Source of the DNA: Spirochaetota bacterium
GTDB taxonomy: Bacteria; Spirochaetota; Spirochaetia; Treponematales; Treponemataceae
Reading direction: 5' to 3'
Assembly (NCBI GenBank): GCA_023438065.1
Contig: JAEXRH010000014.1
Location: forward strand, 86,095-150,094
Length of the DNA stretch: 64,000 nucleotides
Shown here piece after piece: positions 42,231 through 50,637 of the stretch. Under the pieces are notes generated by a model. That model was not told the DNA's origin and searched no databases. It worked only from the letters and a program-made list of their open reading frames with translations. The first letter of the stretch is position 1, and each line of letters begins with the position of its first letter. The translations under genes were made by a program, and so were the position numbers.

Positions 42231-43940
42231 ATGACGGAAAACGATAACCCGGAAGGCTGCTCCCTTCCGACCATTCCCGAGAAGGAGCTGCAGGCCATAA
42301 ACCAGCTGATGGCCGATTCCCGCTATAGGATCAAGGAACCCGCGGGTTTTTTGCGGACGGATCGGCTTGATCGCGTGAACCCGGAATTCGTGCTCTATAC
42401 CCTGAACGATTATCTTGGTCACATCCAGGGCTGCGTCGCCTATACGATGAAGATGTTCCCCTACGGTAACAGCGCGGATTTCATCGCGCGGATCGCCGCC
42501 GAGGATCCCGTCGTCGGTCGGTTTCTCTCGGTCATATGCGGGATCGAGTTACGCAGGCTCAGCGCGATGCTTACCGAGCTTCAGGCCGCGAGCGGCGAGG
42601 TTACGGTAAGCCAGCTCTGTCCGTTCGTCAGGCTTCTCTATCAGTCCCTCATCAAGGTCTTTTATCTCGGGTTCGGCGGGATTTCGCGGATCTATCGTCA
42701 GGTCTACGCGCATATCACGAACGCGGTCGTTCCCGCGGACCCCGAGGCGCTCAAGGATCACGCCGCCGGGGCGATTCGCGAGTGGAATTATATCTTCGAG
42801 ACCGTGTTTCCGGGTCTGTACCCGCTTGTCCTGAGAATGTCGGTTTCGACGATGATGTCGAGTTACCAGCTGTTTTTCGCGAACGGGTCGAAGGTTCTTC
42901 TCTGGCTCAGGGTCGCTCCTTCGGACGTTCTTGTCGTGAAGGATCTGCCTGCCGAGTCGGCGGAAACCGTCGCGCGAAAGGCAAATCCCGCCCCTCCCGA
43001 GCCTGTCGCGGTTTCTCCCTATCCTCCGGAGGTCGTCGAGGGTTTGGGGATTCTCGAACAGCTCTTTCCCGAGGCGGGCTGGCTGTCGATCGAATCGCTC
43101 CCCGATTTCTGCCCGTATTTTCAGTCCATGCTGCAGCTCAATGACGCCTTTACGCAGCTCTCGCCGAAAAATCCGCTTCATCAAACCTTCATCCTCTTTT
43201 GGGTGCTCGAGGAGCTTTTCCAGGGTTTGCGACTCATCCGCTTCGAGCAACTCGCCCCCCTGTATGCCCAGGAAGACCTCGAGGATATCAACAAAATACT
43301 CGAGGAATGGATCCGGTATCAGGAATCCGTATTCGACAAGAACTTCAGCGCCGAGCTCAAGGCGTATACCCATCAGATTTACACCCAGCCTGATTTCAAC
43401 AAGAGCCCGTACGGACGGAAGCTTCTCTCGAATATGTATACCCTCATCAAGTCGATGTTCCTTCCGTATTTCGACATCCAGATGTACGGTACGGCGCGGA
43501 TGATGAAGGACGACCGGCTTCCGCCTTTTTACGTGCGGGTCGCGCGCCTCAGGCGCGTGCTTGAGCGGTATTACGAGGCGGTCGCGAGCGTACCGAGCGG
43601 GAGCGAGGGTCCCGACAAATCGGTTCCCGGCGTGCAAAACCCCTGGGCTCCGTATAAATTCGATATCGCCAATCCCCTGTCGCGACGGCTTGACGCCCTG
43701 TGCGGCGGCAAGCATTCGCACACGAGGACGAACGCGACGTTGATGAAATATACCCTCGCGATCCTTCACGTGCTCGATTGGTGGATCAACGACCGCGCGA
43801 GTTACGCGTATCGCGATTCTCCCCGGTATCTCTATCGCACGATAGAGCCCGGCAGCTCGATTCCGGCCTTCGGCGTGACGGTTCGCACCGACGTCGACGA
43901 GCTTTTCTTCAAGCGGTTGCGGTCGCGACTCGTCGATTAG
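42231..43940 (+). CDS. Large cytoplasmic protein of unknown function
   Basis: 569 residues, no signal peptide and no clear membrane segment. It is mostly helical with an aromatic-rich C-terminal half (QIYTQPDFNKSPYGRKLLSN, DWWINDRASYAYRDSPRYLY) and a proline-rich linker near 250-265. I do not recognise a family. AAGGAAAA precedes the ATG. It is co-transcribed with the DUF2804 gene. It may be a lineage-specific spirochaetal protein. Confidence 0.85.
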   Translation: MTENDNPEGCSLPTIPEKELQAINQLMADSRYRIKEPAGFLRTDRLDRVNPEFVLYTLNDYLGHIQGCVAYTMKMFPYGNSADFIARIAAEDPVVGRFLSVICGIELRRLSAMLTELQAASGEVTVSQLCPFVRLLYQSLIKVFYLGFGGISRIYRQVYAHITNAVVPADPEALKDHAAGAIREWNYIFETVFPGLYPLVLRMSVSTMMSSYQLFFANGSKVLLWLRVAPSDVLVVKDLPAESAETVARKANPAPPEPVAVSPYPPEVVEGLGILEQLFPEAGWLSIESLPDFCPYFQSMLQLNDAFTQLSPKNPLHQTFILFWVLEELFQGLRLIRFEQLAPLYAQEDLEDINKILEEWIRYQESVFDKNFSAELKAYTHQIYTQPDFNKSPYGRKLLSNMYTLIKSMFLPYFDIQMYGTARMMKDDRLPPFYVRVARLRRVLERYYEAVASVPSGSEGPDKSVPGVQNPWAPYKFDIANPLSRRLDALCGGKHSHTRTNATLMKYTLAILHVLDWWINDRASYAYRDSPRYLYRTIEPGSSIPAFGVTVRTDVDELFFKRLRSRLVD

Positions 43941-43956
43941 GGTTTTTTTGGGCTTC

Positions 43957-43985
43957 TTGACACGCACTCCCGATTACGGTAAGGT
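43957..43985 (+). promoter_or_regulatory. Predicted promoter of the tRNA cluster
   Basis: TTGACA (43957-43962), 17 bases, TAAGGT (43980-43985), ending 13 bases before the first tRNA gene. Confidence 0.6.
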
Positions 43986-43998
43986 AAAGAACACTTTT

Positions 43999-44083
43999 GG
44001 AGCGGTGTCCGAGCGGTTTAAGGAGGCGGTCTTGAAAACCGTTGTGCCGAGAGGTACCGGGGGTTCGAATCCCCCCTGCTCCG
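43999..44083 (+). tRNA. tRNA-Ser (anticodon TGA)
   Basis: Acceptor GGAGCGG/CTGCTCC, long variable arm typical of serine tRNA, anticodon loop CTTGAAA with TGA at 44033-44035, T-loop TTCGAAT. The 3' CCA is not encoded. Reads UCA and other UCN codons. Confidence 0.95.
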
Positions 44084-44121
44084 GTAATAACCGGCGGGAA
44101 CAGTTCCGAAAGCCAATCCTT

Positions 44122-44209
44122 GGAGCGGTGCGAGAGAGGCCGAATCGGGCTCCCTGCTAAGGAGTTATACCCCAAAAGGGTATCGGGGGTTCGAATCCCC
44201 CCTGCTCCG
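44122..44209 (+). tRNA. tRNA-Ser (anticodon GCT)
   Basis: Same acceptor GGAGCGG/CTGCTCC, long variable arm, anticodon loop CTGCTAA (GCT). Reads AGC and AGU. No encoded CCA. Confidence 0.95.
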
Positions 44210-44408
44210 TACGGTCGTTTATCTGGACGGCGCCTTGTCAGCGGCGCGCTTCGCTCGCGGATTCCGGTTAACCGGGGATTCGAACCGGAGCCTTCGCTGA
44301 CCGAAGGGAAGAACAGGCGGCAGGATGCCGCCGACAGAAGGCGCAGGCGGGTTGAGGGAGCGAACACGACGTTCGCGACGGAAGCCGAATCCCCCCTGCT
44401 CCGTACAC
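44193..44408 (+). repeat. Duplicated tRNA-Ser 3' end with spacer
   Basis: The last 17 bases of tRNA-Ser(GCT) with the adjoining TAC (GAATCCCCCCTGCTCCGTAC) recur at 44387 after a 194-base interval, with no tRNA body before the second copy. The spacer holds CGGGGATTCGAACCGGAGCC (44274-44293), nearly repeated at 44686-44705 in the other repeat block. No gene is seen in it. Confidence 0.85.
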
Positions 44409-44482
44409 GAGACTATAGCTCAGCTGGATAGAGCGTCAGATTGCGGATCTGAAGGCCGGTGGTTCGAACCCACTTAGTCTCA
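44409..44482 (+). tRNA. tRNA-Arg (anticodon GCG)
   Basis: 74 bases, acceptor GAGACTA/TAGTCTC, D-arm GCTC/GAGC, anticodon stem TCAGA/TCTGA with loop TTGCGGA, T-arm GGTGG/CCACT. The anticodon is GCG rather than the ACG normal for bacterial CGN-reading tRNA. No encoded CCA. Confidence 0.9.
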
Positions 44483-44483
44483 T

Positions 44484-44512
44484 AGGGCTGTCTGTTAAGG
44501 CAGCCCTTTTTT
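44484..44512 (+). terminator. Terminator after tRNA-Arg
   Basis: GGGCTG (44485-44490) and CAGCCC (44501-44506) with a ten-base loop and six T. It ends the first three-tRNA transcript. Confidence 0.85.
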
Positions 44513-44539
44513 ACCGAGGAAGCGAGAGTTTCCTTTTTT

Positions 44540-44624
44540 GGAGAGATGCGAGAGCGGCTGAATCGGGCGGTCTCGAAAACCGTTATACCGCAAGGTATCG
44601 GGGGTTCGAATCCCCCTCTCTCCG
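44540..44624 (+). tRNA. tRNA-Ser (anticodon CGA)
   Basis: Acceptor GGAGAGA/TCTCTCC, long variable arm, anticodon loop CTCGAAA (CGA). Reads UCG. No encoded CCA. Confidence 0.95.
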
Positions 44625-44932
44625 GTATCGCGTTTAAATGGATTGCAGCGTCGTGCGGACTGCAAAACGCCTCGTCGGGCGTTCGCGGGGGATTCGATCC
44701 GGAGCCCCCGCCGAGCGAAGGCGAGGATGCAGGGGGCGGAGGCGGCCCGAAGGGCGAATCCCCCTCTCTCCGGTATCGCATTTAAATGATTTGCAGCGTC
44801 ATGCGATCTGCAAAGCGCCTTTCCGGCTTGGTTGCGCAGGAACCGTTTCGGGACTTGAGTTGACGATGGCGGCGAGGATGCGGGGTAGAGGATTCCCATA
44901 CGGCGAATCCCTTTCTCCGGTATCGCATTTTT
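44608..44932 (+). repeat. Tandem ~149-base repeats beginning with the tRNA-Ser 3' end
   Basis: Units start at 44608 (inside tRNA-Ser(CGA)), 44756 and 44905, spacing 148 and 149 bases. The first two share GAATCCCCCTCTCTCCGG, then TATCGC, TTTAAATG, TTGCAGCGTC and CTGCAAA almost unchanged over about 68 bases, and GGCGAGGATGC near their ends. The third is cut after about 26 bases, directly against the next tRNA gene. Apart from these repeats the 308-base gap between tRNA genes holds no gene that I can see. Confidence 0.88.
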
Positions 44933-45019
44933 GGAGAGATGTCCGAGTGGTCGAAGGTGCACGCTTGGAAGGCGTGTGTGCTCGAAAGAGTACCGAGGGT
45001 TCGAATCCCTCTCTCTCCG
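44933..45019 (+). tRNA. tRNA-Ser (anticodon GGA)
   Basis: Acceptor GGAGAGA/TCTCTCC, long variable arm, anticodon loop TTGGAAG (GGA). Reads UCC and UCU. No encoded CCA. With the three above it completes the standard set of serine isoacceptors. Confidence 0.95.
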
Positions 45020-45027
45020 TACTGTGA

Positions 45028-45147
45028 CCTTTTCGAATAGTCCAGGTCCTATGCAAGGATCCGCTACCGAACCCCGCCAGATCCGGAAGGAAGCAACGGT
45101 AGGAAGCCGGATTTTGTGCCGTAGTGTACCTGGACTTTTCGGAAAGG
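45028..45147 (+). ncRNA. ffs: Signal recognition particle RNA (4.5S type)
   Basis: The apical domain has the invariant GATCCGGAAGGAAGCAACGG around 45080-45099 (Ffh-binding loop). The closing helix pairs CCTTTTCGAATAGTCCAGGT (45028-45047) with the reverse complementary strand at 45128-45147, 18 of 20 matching. A run of eight T follows (45151-45158), so the outer helix may double as terminator. About 120 bases fits the small bacterial SRP RNA. It lies just after tRNA-Ser(GGA). Confidence 0.93.
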
Positions 45148-45189
45148 TTCTTTTTTTTAACGCACCTCGCGTGATATGCTTCCGCAACC

Positions 45190-46959
45190 GTGAAAATCCT
45201 TCTTGTCGCCATTAACGCGAAATACTCGCACACGAATCTTGCCGTTCGCTCGCTTTCGGCCTATGCCCCGGTTCACTCCCGCGCCGTCAAGGACGGGCTC
45301 GTTTCGGTCGCGTTAGGCGAATGGAACGTCAATCAGCCGCATGGGGCCGTGGTGCGGGGTATTTTCTCGGCAAATCCCGACGTCGTTCTCTTCTCGACCT
45401 ATATCTGGAACCGGGACGCGGTATTCCGTTGTGCCCGCGACGTGCGGAAGGTTCTCCCTTCCGCGATCATCGGGCTCGGGGGGCCGGAGGTGTCCTGGGA
45501 TCCCGAGCGCGCGTTCAGGGAATGTCCTGACACCGACCTGGTGATGTCAGGGGAGGGCGAGGCGACCTTCGCGGAGTTTTGCGACCGGATAGCCTGCGAG
45601 GGACTCGACGGGGCGGAAAACCGCGAACTGCTTTTTTCGGGCATTCCCGGCCTCTACGTCCGTCGTGCCGGCGGAGTCGACGAGGCGCCGTACGTATTTG
45701 GCGGCGAGCGGCCCCCTCTTGCAAATCTTGACGATATCCCGTTTCCGTACGGGCCTGAGCAGCCGCCCTTCGAGCCGGAGCACCGGATCGCGTATTACGA
45801 GTCGAGCCGGGGCTGCCCCTTTCGCTGCGCGTACTGCCTTTCCTCGCGCGACGGCGGGGTGCGGTACCGCTCTCTCGGACTCGTGCTCGATGAAATCGCC
45901 TGGTTTCTCGACGCGGGATATCCGCTCGTGAAATTCGTCGATCGGACCTTCAATCTCGAGCCGGCCCGTTTCTTGCGGATATGGGAGTTCATTCGCGACC
46001 GGCATAACGGCAAAACGCGGTTCCATTTCGAGATCGCTGCCGAATGTCTCCCGGACGAGGCCTTCCCGCTTCTGGAGACGATGCCGCCCGGGTCCGTCCA
46101 GTTCGAGATCGGCATTCAGAGCGCCAATCCGGAGACGCTCGCCGCCGTTTCGCGGCCCGCGCGTCTCGACGCGCTCGCGGAACGGATCAGGAGAATACCC
46201 CGTTCGATACCGCTCCACCTTGACCTGATCGCGGGCTTGCCGGGCGAGGACCTCGCGAGTTTCGCCCGCTCGTTCGATTACGCGTTCGCGTTCGGTTCCG
46301 ACGCGCTCCAGCTCGGATTCCTGAAAATCCTTCCCGGAACGGGGATGGAACGGATCGCGCGCGATTCCGCGGGCTATACATGGTCGGAAAATCCCCCGTA
46401 CGAGGTTCTCTCGAGCCCGGTCCTTTCCTATGCCGATCTCCTGGTTCTGAAGGAGGTTGAGACGCTCGTCGATGCCTGGCATAACGCGGGTCTCATGCGG
46501 CATACCCTTCGGCATCTGGCGTCGCGAAACGGGGGGGCGTTTTCGCTGTTTCGCACGCTTGCCGCCCACGCAGCGCGGTTTTTCCCCGATGGAGACCTTT
46601 TCCTCCCGCGCCGGCCCACAGACGCCTTTGCCTGCATGGCATCCTGGCTCGCGGAACGAAAGGACGCGATGGCCCTGGAATGGCTTCGGTACGATTTCCT
46701 CCTTCAGGGGAAGCCCGGGGCCATCCCCCCGTGGTGCGTTCGCCGCTATTCGAAAGAGGCCCACGACGCGGCGCTCGCGGCTACCGGGATGCTTGACCGG
46801 CCGGGTGGACATCCGATGTCCCGCCGGGAGGCGTACTCCGTCTCCGAATACGAGCGGTTCGAGTTCAATCAGGACGGAAGGGAGCGCGCGTATCTGTTTC
46901 GGTACGCGAATTGCGGAAGATCCGGCGAAAAGGGTCCGGTCTCGGCGATTCCGGTATAG
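45190..46959 (+). CDS. B12-binding-domain radical SAM protein (DUF4080-type)
   Basis: 589 residues with GTG start. A cobalamin-binding-like N-terminal domain (MKILLVAINAKYSHTNLAVR, VVLFSTYIWN, GLGGPEVSWDPE) is followed by a radical SAM core with the cluster motif CPFRCAYC (about 212-219) and a C-terminal domain of unknown role. Proteins of this layout carry out varied SAM-radical methylations or rearrangements; the substrate is unknown. It stands alone between the SRP RNA and a chemoreceptor gene. Confidence 0.88.
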   Translation: MKILLVAINAKYSHTNLAVRSLSAYAPVHSRAVKDGLVSVALGEWNVNQPHGAVVRGIFSANPDVVLFSTYIWNRDAVFRCARDVRKVLPSAIIGLGGPEVSWDPERAFRECPDTDLVMSGEGEATFAEFCDRIACEGLDGAENRELLFSGIPGLYVRRAGGVDEAPYVFGGERPPLANLDDIPFPYGPEQPPFEPEHRIAYYESSRGCPFRCAYCLSSRDGGVRYRSLGLVLDEIAWFLDAGYPLVKFVDRTFNLEPARFLRIWEFIRDRHNGKTRFHFEIAAECLPDEAFPLLETMPPGSVQFEIGIQSANPETLAAVSRPARLDALAERIRRIPRSIPLHLDLIAGLPGEDLASFARSFDYAFAFGSDALQLGFLKILPGTGMERIARDSAGYTWSENPPYEVLSSPVLSYADLLVLKEVETLVDAWHNAGLMRHTLRHLASRNGGAFSLFRTLAAHAARFFPDGDLFLPRRPTDAFACMASWLAERKDAMALEWLRYDFLLQGKPGAIPPWCVRRYSKEAHDAALAATGMLDRPGGHPMSRREAYSVSEYERFEFNQDGRERAYLFRYANCGRSGEKGPVSAIPV

Positions 46960-47070
46960 GGCCTTATTCCCGGGAAACGCGATTTAAGCCGTTTTTGGCA
47001 TTTGACGGGGTGTTCGTTGTATACTCATGTCATGCAGTAATGCCGCATGACGAGGAGTATCAAGGAAACC

Positions 47071-48894
47071 ATGTTACCGTTTTACAAAACGCTCAAATTC
47101 AAGTTCATCGCCCTCTTCGTTTTCTTCGTTGTCGTGATCTGTACCGTTTCCGCCTGGCTTTCCGTATCCACGATGGAACGGTCCGCGACGGAGATTTTCA
47201 TCGATAACGGCCTTCCGGTCGCGGAGAAAATAGCCAACGGCATCGACCCCGCGGCGTTTTCCCGTCTTGCGGCATCGCTCGACCCCGATGATCCGTACTA
47301 CGAGGCGACGCGTCTTTGGATGCTCAAGGAAAAGCAGACCGTTAACTGCGCGTATCTCTATACGATGGTTCGCACCGCGGACGGGCGCTACCTGTACGTT
47401 ATCGACGGAAGCAGCCCGCCTGAGGATACCGAGAATTTCTCGCCGCTGGGCGCGGAAGAGGAGGCGAGCGGATTCGGACCCGAGTTTTCCAGGGTATTCG
47501 ATACCGGCGTCATGGCTTTCTCGGGTCTTGAGCGCCAGGAAACGTGGGGTTGGCTCGTTTCGCTCTATGTTCCGATCAAGGATCCCTCAGGCGCGGTAAT
47601 CGGAATCGTCGGGTGCGATTTCCAGGGGCAGGCGCTGCATGACCTGATCAACCGGTTCATTCTGCGGCAGATCCTGGTCTCCCTCAGCTGTCTCGTTCTG
47701 GGCGGGCTGCTCCTCCTGTATCTTGTCTGGCTCGTGTTCAGGCCCATCAAGAGCCTTTCCGGCCCGATGCGCGAGATTGCCTCGGGGGAGGGTGACCTGT
47801 CCCGCCAGGTTCCCGCCCAGTCGCAGAACGAGGTTGGCGCACTGGCGGGCGATTTTAACCGGTTCCTGCGGAAGCTCCGGGAACTCGTCGTGTCGATCAG
47901 GGACTCGCACGTCACTCTTGCCCGGACGGGCGACTCGCTTCGAGAGGACTCCGCGCGAACGAACGAAAAGCTTTCCGCGTTCCTCGAGGAGGTTGCCGGG
48001 ATTCGGGATCTCGCGTTGAAGCAGGACCTGATGTCGGGAGAGACATACGCCGAGATAACTTCCTTCGAGGATCGCATCAAGCGGCTCGACGAACGGGTTT
48101 CTGAACAGGCGGCCTCGCTTTCGACGGCCTTCATCTCGATCGAGGAAATGGCCGCATCGGTCCGGAAGGTCGGCGAAACCGTGAGCGGCGTTTCGGAGCA
48201 GTACGGGCGTCTCGTCAGCGATACGGAAAAAGGCAAGGAGATCCAGGAGGAAGTCGCGGAGAAGGCCGGGGAAATCCTCAGGATGTCCGAGGGCCTTTCC
48301 GAGGCGAATACCCTCATCCGGGCGATCGCCGACCAAACGAACCTGCTCGCGATGAACGCCGCGATCGAGGCCGCGCACGCGGGCGAGGCGGGCAAGGGCT
48401 TTGCCGTCGTCGCGGACGAGATCCGAAAGCTCGCGGCGACCTCGTTCGAGCAGTCAACCTCGATTAGCGCGCTGCTCGAAAGCATTCAGGCGCTCATAGA
48501 GCGGATCGTAACCGCGTCTTCGGGCTCGCTCGAGAGCTTTAACGGGATCAGCGGAAAGGTCACCTCGATAAACGGAATGGTCGGGGCGGTTTCGCAGTCC
48601 ATGGAGCGGCAGATGGGCTCGATGCAGGGGCTTCTCGAGAAACTGTCCGGCATTAAGGGTAGCTGCTCGATCGTCACCGACGAAAGCACCCGGATAAGCG
48701 ACGAGACCCGCTCGCTCTTGCTGAGCGTACAGGCGCTCAAGGGTTCCGCCAACGAGATTCTCGAGCGCGTCGAGCGGACTCGAGGAAGGACGACCGAGAT
48801 GCGGGAAATCTGCGTCCGGCTCGACCAGGCGACGACGAAAAACGCGAAGAGCATCGCCGACGCCGGGGCGATGGTCGCCCGGTTCACCGTCTGA
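47071..48894 (+). CDS. Membrane methyl-accepting chemotaxis protein
   Basis: 607 residues from MLPFYKTLKFKFIALF. Membrane segments at about 10-32 and 203-225 bracket a Cache-like extracytoplasmic sensor; a HAMP domain (FRPIKSLSGPMREIASGEGD) and the signalling domain with tip ADQTNLLAMNAAIEAAHAG follow. No C-terminal CheR-tethering pentapeptide is seen. AAGGA lies six bases before this ATG; an ATG at 47047 lacks a ribosome site. It should report an external ligand to CheA. Confidence 0.93.
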   Translation: MLPFYKTLKFKFIALFVFFVVVICTVSAWLSVSTMERSATEIFIDNGLPVAEKIANGIDPAAFSRLAASLDPDDPYYEATRLWMLKEKQTVNCAYLYTMVRTADGRYLYVIDGSSPPEDTENFSPLGAEEEASGFGPEFSRVFDTGVMAFSGLERQETWGWLVSLYVPIKDPSGAVIGIVGCDFQGQALHDLINRFILRQILVSLSCLVLGGLLLLYLVWLVFRPIKSLSGPMREIASGEGDLSRQVPAQSQNEVGALAGDFNRFLRKLRELVVSIRDSHVTLARTGDSLREDSARTNEKLSAFLEEVAGIRDLALKQDLMSGETYAEITSFEDRIKRLDERVSEQAASLSTAFISIEEMAASVRKVGETVSGVSEQYGRLVSDTEKGKEIQEEVAEKAGEILRMSEGLSEANTLIRAIADQTNLLAMNAAIEAAHAGEAGKGFAVVADEIRKLAATSFEQSTSISALLESIQALIERIVTASSGSLESFNGISGKVTSINGMVGAVSQSMERQMGSMQGLLEKLSGIKGSCSIVTDESTRISDETRSLLLSVQALKGSANEILERVERTRGRTTEMREICVRLDQATTKNAKSIADAGAMVARFTV

Positions 48895-48896
48895 CG

Positions 48897-48916
48897 GGGA
48901 ACTTTCCCGGGTTTTT
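48897..48916 (+). terminator. Weak terminator after the chemoreceptor gene
   Basis: A five-pair stem GGGAA/TTCCC (48897-48908) followed by GGG and five T. Marginal. Confidence 0.35.
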
Positions 48917-48917
48917 G

Positions 48918-48947
48918 TTGACCGTGCCCGGACAGGCGGGATAGAAT
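48918..48947 (+). promoter_or_regulatory. Predicted promoter of the GH5-ABC transporter operon
   Basis: TTGACC (48918-48923), 18 bases, TAGAAT (48942-48947); start near 48954 with GGGAGGG just before the ATG at 48973. Confidence 0.7.
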
Positions 48948-48972
48948 CCTTCTGGAGATTCCGGGAGGGTTC

Positions 48973-50637
48973 ATGCAAAACAAGGCCATTCGTCTGCTCT
49001 GTTCGCTCGCTTGTCTCGCGTCGGTCGGTCTCGCCTCGTCGTTCGCGGTCGACGCCCCGAAGGTCCCGTTTTCGCGCGGCGTCAACCTTTCCGGTTGGTT
49101 CGAGACCGATTCCCCGCGCTCGATTCAGTTTACCCGCTACGGTAAACGCGATTTCGCCGAGTTGAAGTCGCTCGGCTGCGACGTAATCCGGTTACCGATC
49201 AACCTCAAGGCGATGACCTCGGGCGCGCCGGAGTACCGGATCGATCCCCTGTTCCTGTCGTTCCTCGACGAGGCGGTTTCCTGGGCCGAAGAACTCGGGA
49301 TCCACATCATCGTCGACAACCATACCTTCAACCCCGCTATCCCGACCGAGCGCGACGTCGAAAAGGTCCTTATCGCCGAATGGAGACAGCTCGCCGCGCG
49401 CTATCGCGACCGATCCGATCTCGTGCTCTATGAGGTGCTCAACGAGCCGCACGGAATCGACTGCGCCCGTTGGGCGAAGATTCAGGGACGCGTCGTCGCC
49501 GCCATTCGGGAGATCGATCCCCGGCACGCGATCATCGTCGGGAGCGCGAATTTCAACAATTACCGCGACCTTCTGAGCCTTCCGGACTATCCGTTCGACA
49601 ACATCATCTATACCTTCCATTTCTATGACCCGATGGTCTTTACCCATCAGGGCGCGGTATGGACCGATCCGTCGATGGAACTCCTGTCCGGCGTTCCCTT
49701 CCCGTACGATCCGGCGAGAATGCCCCTGGTTCCAACTAAACTGAAGGGTACCTGGATCGACCACGAGTTGGGCGATTACTCGAAGGCGGGGGCGCCAGAC
49801 CGGATCGCGGCGCTCCTTGACGGCCCCGCGCGATTCGCGCGCGAGCGGAACGTTCCGGTGTTTTGCGGCGAATTCGGCGTACACATGCCGGGAAGCCCCG
49901 CGGACGATCGCGTCGTCTGGCACCGCCTCGTGAGAGAGGCCCTCGAGAAACGGGGAATCGCCTGGACGCTCTGGGACGTGTACGGGACGTTCGGCATTTT
50001 CAGGACGGCGCTTGGCGGGAACGTCGAGAGCGACCTCAACGGCCCGCTCGTCGAGGCGCTTGGCCTGAAGGTTCCGCCGCAAAAGCCGCGCGCCCCGGCG
50101 GTGGCGACCGGACCCGTCACGATCTTTTCCGATTACCCGGGCGAGGGCATTCTCATGGGCCAATACGCCAACGGCGGGACCGCCGATTTTTACGCGGTCG
50201 ACGCGCCTTCGACGGGAAAATACGTCCTTCGCTGGGGCGGCTGCGAGCGATACGGATCGGTATTCTTTAACTTCCGGCGCCCCCTGGACCTTTCCGCGCT
50301 CGCGCGGGACGGGTATGCGCTCGTTTTCAGCGCGCGCGTCGATACGCCCGGCTCCGCGATCGAGCTCAGGTTCCGGGATACGGACAATCCCCCGATCGAA
50401 AAGCCCTGGCGAATGTGCGTTCGGCTCGACGACGCGAACCTTCCCGCGGACGGCGAGTGGCACCGCGTGCGCGTCCCTCTTTCGGAGATGCAGGAGACCG
50501 GCGCGTGGGTTGGCACGTGGATCGACGGGGCTGGTCTCTTTTCTTGGGCTCGCGTGGCCGCCTTCGAGATCGTCGCGGAGCATCAGCCGCTCAAGGGAAT
50601 CTCCTATTCCTTCGACGACATCGCGATCGTGAAATGA
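48973..50637 (+). CDS. Secreted glycoside hydrolase family 5 glycanase
   Basis: 554 residues. A signal peptide (hydrophobic 7-23) precedes a GH5 (beta/alpha)8 barrel with the acid/base Glu158 in YEVLNEPHG and the nucleophile Glu300 in VFCGEFG; IRLPIN and VDNHTF are also typical. From about residue 385 a beta-sandwich domain (VTIFSDYPGEG to the end) may bind carbohydrate. Expected to cut beta-1,4-glucan, mannan or similar outside the cytoplasm. Its stop overlaps the next start as ATGA, coupling it to the importer. Confidence 0.92.
   Translation: MQNKAIRLLCSLACLASVGLASSFAVDAPKVPFSRGVNLSGWFETDSPRSIQFTRYGKRDFAELKSLGCDVIRLPINLKAMTSGAPEYRIDPLFLSFLDEAVSWAEELGIHIIVDNHTFNPAIPTERDVEKVLIAEWRQLAARYRDRSDLVLYEVLNEPHGIDCARWAKIQGRVVAAIREIDPRHAIIVGSANFNNYRDLLSLPDYPFDNIIYTFHFYDPMVFTHQGAVWTDPSMELLSGVPFPYDPARMPLVPTKLKGTWIDHELGDYSKAGAPDRIAALLDGPARFARERNVPVFCGEFGVHMPGSPADDRVVWHRLVREALEKRGIAWTLWDVYGTFGIFRTALGGNVESDLNGPLVEALGLKVPPQKPRAPAVATGPVTIFSDYPGEGILMGQYANGGTADFYAVDAPSTGKYVLRWGGCERYGSVFFNFRRPLDLSALARDGYALVFSARVDTPGSAIELRFRDTDNPPIEKPWRMCVRLDDANLPADGEWHRVRVPLSEMQETGAWVGTWIDGAGLFSWARVAAFEIVAEHQPLKGISYSFDDIAIVK

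Noticed and set aside
44608..44932. CRISPR-like array
   Set aside because: Repeats are ~149 bases, begin with a tRNA end, diverge over their length and have no spacers or cas genes.
44495..45187. Open frames through the tRNA and SRP RNA region on the minus strand
   Set aside because: They cross tRNA genes, repeats and the SRP RNA and encode nothing recognisable.
47002..47025. TTGACG and TATACT before the chemoreceptor as one promoter
   Set aside because: The spacer is only 12 bases; another -35 (TTGGCA at 46995) would give 19, so the promoter is left uncalled.
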